Source: Pedobacter duraquae
Lineage (GTDB): Bacteria; Bacteroidota; Bacteroidia; Sphingobacteriales; Sphingobacteriaceae
DNA length: 64,000 nt
Reading direction: 5' to 3'
Assembly (NCBI RefSeq): GCF_004362245.1
Contig: NZ_SNWM01000005.1
Span: 248,001 to 312,000 of the forward strand
The notes under the pieces were generated by a model. It did not search any database and was not told the origin of the DNA. It was given only the letters and a program-made list of their open reading frames with translations. The translations under genes were made by a program, and so were the position numbers. Below, piece by piece: positions 61,578-64,000 of the stretch. Positions within the stretch are counted from its first letter, which is position 1, and the number at the start of each line of letters is the position of its first letter.

Positions 61578-64000
61578 CTATTTCAGTAATTTCGATGCCC
61601 TCCGGAGATTATCGGTCGACTGAAGTATTTTGTCTTTTAATTTAGGATTGTAATTCGGATGCTGCGCCAGAAATCCAGCTACTACTTGGTATGCTTCAGG
61701 ACTTTGATAGCTGCCGAAAATCGAGGCCAGCCAAGATTGAGGGAAAAAGATATCGCCCGTAGCTTGTATCTCTTCTAATATGTCGAGGCTTTCACTAAGG
61801 AATTTTATGGATGTAGACTGTCTTAAGGGGTGATGCAAATAGCCGAGTCCTGTAGTAACCCAAGATTCTTTTTGTCTATTCTTTCTTTCCTTTAAGCTGT
61901 AAAAGAATCGCTCCCGTTCACCCGGATCTGCAGACAGTGCAGGTATTAAAAATGTAAGTCGATCCTTACGGTCCTGGTTATTCATACGGCCAATCTGTTG
62001 TGTTAATATGTTCGTGGCAGTATCAGTCTTTAAGGCAATCGATAAGGCCAAAGAAATATAGTCCTCCTCGGTTAGTTTTATGCCTTTCGGTGGCGACTGC
62101 AATTGCCAGATGTTATAAATATTCTTAGCGGCATTTGCACTCAGGTAAACGCTTTGATAAGCGCTAAATAATATCTTTTTATTGTTAGCCGCAGACTGTG
62201 CCTCCATTGCATTCCAGAGAATAGTTTCTAAACCGACACTTTGTTTTGCTCTGTCTTCAGGCAAGAGATATGTCCAATAGAGATTATTTATATATCCTGT
62301 TATCACCTTTAAATTCATCTCGTTTGTTTCCAGAATCAGACATTTTTTAAATAGCTCAAGTAAATCTTCAGGCTTATTCGTATTTCCAGAAAGCGTATTT
62401 TCATAAGCATTTATGTATATAGAAGCTCTTTCCAGGGCGCTGTTACGGGCAAATGCATCCTTAAACAAAAGAGGATCTTCAGGAAAAAGTCCATATCCCG
62501 TTCCGTCAGCATTAAATAAAATGTACTGTGGCTTATCTAAGCCCAACATAGAATCTATTTCCAGTGTTTGGTTCGTCATATTAACAACAATCGTACGCGT
62601 GCTGCCCGGATAAAACAATTTGAGCGTGAATGACTGTGGCCAGGTACGCTGACTTCCACTTTCTGCGACTTGCGTAATACTGAAATGGCTAATCTTATTA
62701 TCTCTAATGTCCATCTTATAACTAAACACCGGACGCCCTGGTTGATTTACCCACACCTTATTCCAGGCATACAGATCCCTGCTTGTTTTTCTACTCAATA
62801 TGCCGATAAGATCGTCCCAGGTTGCATTTCGAAAAGCGAAGGTGGTCAAATATTCCCTTATTCCTTGTTGAAATTTATCAGCACCCATCATAGATTCCAG
62901 CTGCCTCATCATAATGGGCGCTTTGTGGTAAATAATGTTGCCATACAGTGATCCTGCATCCTGAAGATTATCAAGTTGCTGACGAATTGGATTGGCACCT
63001 AATGTTCTGTCGACACCGTATGCCGCAGGATAGTGGTCCTGAAGAAACTTAAGATCAAATGTACTTTTGCCCATCAGCTTTTCTGTAACCTTATCAGCCA
63101 TAAAATTGGCAAACACCTCTTTCATCCAAACATCGTTAAACCACTTCATCGTTACTAAATCGCCAAACCACATGTGTGCCGTCTCGTGAGAAATTAGATT
63201 GGAGCGGGAAATAAATTGGTCTTTGGTCGATCCTTCGTCTAAAAATAAACTGGATGCTTTATAATCAACTGTTCCCGGGTGTTCCATGCCGCCAAATTGA
63301 AAATCTGGAATTGCATTAAATCCCACTGATTGAAATGGGTAAGGAATGCCCGTCCATTTTTCCAAAAAGGTCAATGCATCCAAATGTGCCGTAAAGATGC
63401 TATCAACGCTATACTGTATTTTTTTGAAATCTGTCTCACGATGCAGGAAAGTCATTGGCTTATTTGAGCGTACCTGGCTTACTTTTTTGAATTTCCCTGC
63501 GGTAAATGAGAAAAGATAAGTTGGTAACTTATCTGAATTAGAAAATCTATAGGTACTGGTCATTCCGTTGTTTATAGAATCCTGCAGTTTTCCATTAGCC
63601 AATGCACTCCAGCCACTGGGTACAGTAAGGTCGAGCTTGAATCTGGCTTTGAGGTCAGGTTGATCAAAACAAGGAAACATGGTTCTTGCGTGATCTGGTA
63701 CAAAAAGTGCGTATAGATAATCGTCGTTTCTGTTGAGCGAAGTGCTACCTGCAATAAATTTGATGTCGATTTTATTCCGTCCTTTAATTAGTTGCTTGCC
63801 TTCAATTACCAGGTGTTCGTGTTTCCAATTTTTACCAACCTCAGCGCCATTGATAAACAAGCTTTTTATGTCTTCAGCGTTCGATTTAAAATCCAATTGC
63901 AAAATCTCAGGAACACTCTTCAGGTCAAATTCAATCTGCTCGACGCCAATAATATCCTGACTTTTAGCAGCTGGTATTACTAAGTTTATGTTGTATTGTA
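61578..64000 (-). CDS. M1 family aminopeptidase, N-terminus outside window
   Basis: The frame is open to the right edge (807 codons visible). The TTG at 63902 is not the start, because upstream codons (NINLVIPAAKSQDIIGVEQIEFDLKSV...) continue the M1 N-terminal beta domain. Features in order: DARTMFPCFDQP-type segment (HARTMFPCFDQPDLKARFKL), the exopeptidase motif GGMEHPG in place of the classical GAMEN, the zinc motif HETAHMWFGDLVTMKWFNDVWMKE (H-E-x2-H with the distal E), and a long C-terminal helical domain. It hydrolyses N-terminal residues from peptides. A signal peptide, if any, lies beyond the edge. Confidence 0.92.
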   Translation of the reverse strand, partial: QYNINLVIPAAKSQDIIGVEQIEFDLKSVPEILQLDFKSNAEDIKSLFINGAEVGKNWKHEHLVIEGKQLIKGRNKIDIKFIAGSTSLNRNDDYLYALFVPDHARTMFPCFDQPDLKARFKLDLTVPSGWSALANGKLQDSINNGMTSTYRFSNSDKLPTYLFSFTAGKFKKVSQVRSNKPMTFLHRETDFKKIQYSVDSIFTAHLDALTFLEKWTGIPYPFQSVGFNAIPDFQFGGMEHPGTVDYKASSLFLDEGSTKDQFISRSNLISHETAHMWFGDLVTMKWFNDVWMKEVFANFMADKVTEKLMGKSTFDLKFLQDHYPAAYGVDRTLGANPIRQQLDNLQDAGSLYGNIIYHKAPIMMRQLESMMGADKFQQGIREYLTTFAFRNATWDDLIGILSRKTSRDLYAWNKVWVNQPGRPVFSYKMDIRDNKISHFSITQVAESGSQRTWPQSFTLKLFYPGSTRTIVVNMTNQTLEIDSMLGLDKPQYILFNADGTGYGLFPEDPLLFKDAFARNSALERASIYINAYENTLSGNTNKPEDLLELFKKCLILETNEMNLKVITGYINNLYWTYLLPEDRAKQSVGLETILWNAMEAQSAANNKKILFSAYQSVYLSANAAKNIYNIWQLQSPPKGIKLTEEDYISLALSIALKTDTATNILTQQIGRMNNQDRKDRLTFLIPALSADPGERERFFYSLKERKNRQKESWVTTGLGYLHHPLRQSTSIKFLSESLDILEEIQATGDIFFPQSWLASIFGSYQSPEAYQVVAGFLAQHPNYNPKLKDKILQSTDNLRRASKLLK

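Noticed and set aside
1..64000. tRNA, rRNA, CRISPR arrays, insertion sequences and integrases
   Set aside because: I looked for T-loop motifs, spaced repeats, transposase or integrase domains and flanking direct repeats and saw none.

Overview
The window looks like chromosomal DNA of a Bacteroidota bacterium, most likely Sphingobacteriaceae and Pedobacter-like (genus is an inference from gene families, not from a marker gene). Supporting signs are a SusC/SusD pair, two-component propeller sensors, SLBB and Wzi capsule-export proteins, AT-rich DNA, absence of obvious Shine-Dalgarno sequences, and promoter elements of the Bacteroidota type (TTG/TTTG, about 19-20 bp, TAnnTTTG). I see no tRNA, rRNA, transposase, integrase or CRISPR array.

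Layout. 1-3836: the 5' part of a propeller-type sensor (leftward), then a FAD oxidoreductase-Rieske fusion and a short-chain dehydrogenase broken by a one-base frameshift. 3851-3951: a small 11-bp tandem repeat array. 4101-25731: an extracellular polysaccharide/capsule locus in alternating transcription blocks. The blocks are nucleotide-sugar enzymes, a lipoprotein and a Wzi protein (rightward); chain-length regulator, SLBB exporter, a second Wzi/RemB-like protein, glycosyltransferases and an acyltransferase (leftward); glycosyltransferase, Gfo/Idh/MocA oxidoreductase and a TIM-barrel-like protein (rightward); polymerase, GT2 and flippase (leftward). Together they cover sugar activation, assembly of a repeat unit, flipping, polymerisation and export by a Wzx/Wzy-type route. 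No initiating phosphoglycosyl transferase and no tyrosine kinase are present in the window.

25968-36269: a CHASE3 membrane protein without output domain, a DUF3050 protein, a lipoprotein, a 7TM hybrid sensor kinase followed by GH2 and GH3 glycosidases, and a PLP transsulfuration-family enzyme. 36256-45252: PAP2 phosphatase (with a striking 40-bp hairpin in its 5' coding region), a highly structured intergenic stretch that may encode a small RNA, a molybdopterin-fold protein, a MauG-like dihaem peroxidase, a GT87-like membrane protein, a 55-residue zinc-ribbon-like protein, an XRE regulator, a TPR protein with an orphan HisKA domain, a PAS-only protein and an AI-2E family transporter.

45306-51937: a conserved-looking pair of unknown function (TPR-like membrane protein plus lipoprotein), a Crp/Fnr regulator next to an AhpD-like protein, and a DUF885 lipoprotein. 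52085-64000: a secreted acid-phosphatase-like metallophosphoesterase, a SusC/SusD pair, a TonB-dependent siderophore-type receptor divergent from a YceI protein, and an M1 aminopeptidase that runs off the right edge.

The points most worth a second look are the 40-bp hairpin (36970-37009), the structured RNA candidate (37151-37464), the three sensor-like proteins lacking output domains, the unknown TPR/lipoprotein pair, and the repeat motifs upstream of the phosphatase and SusC genes.
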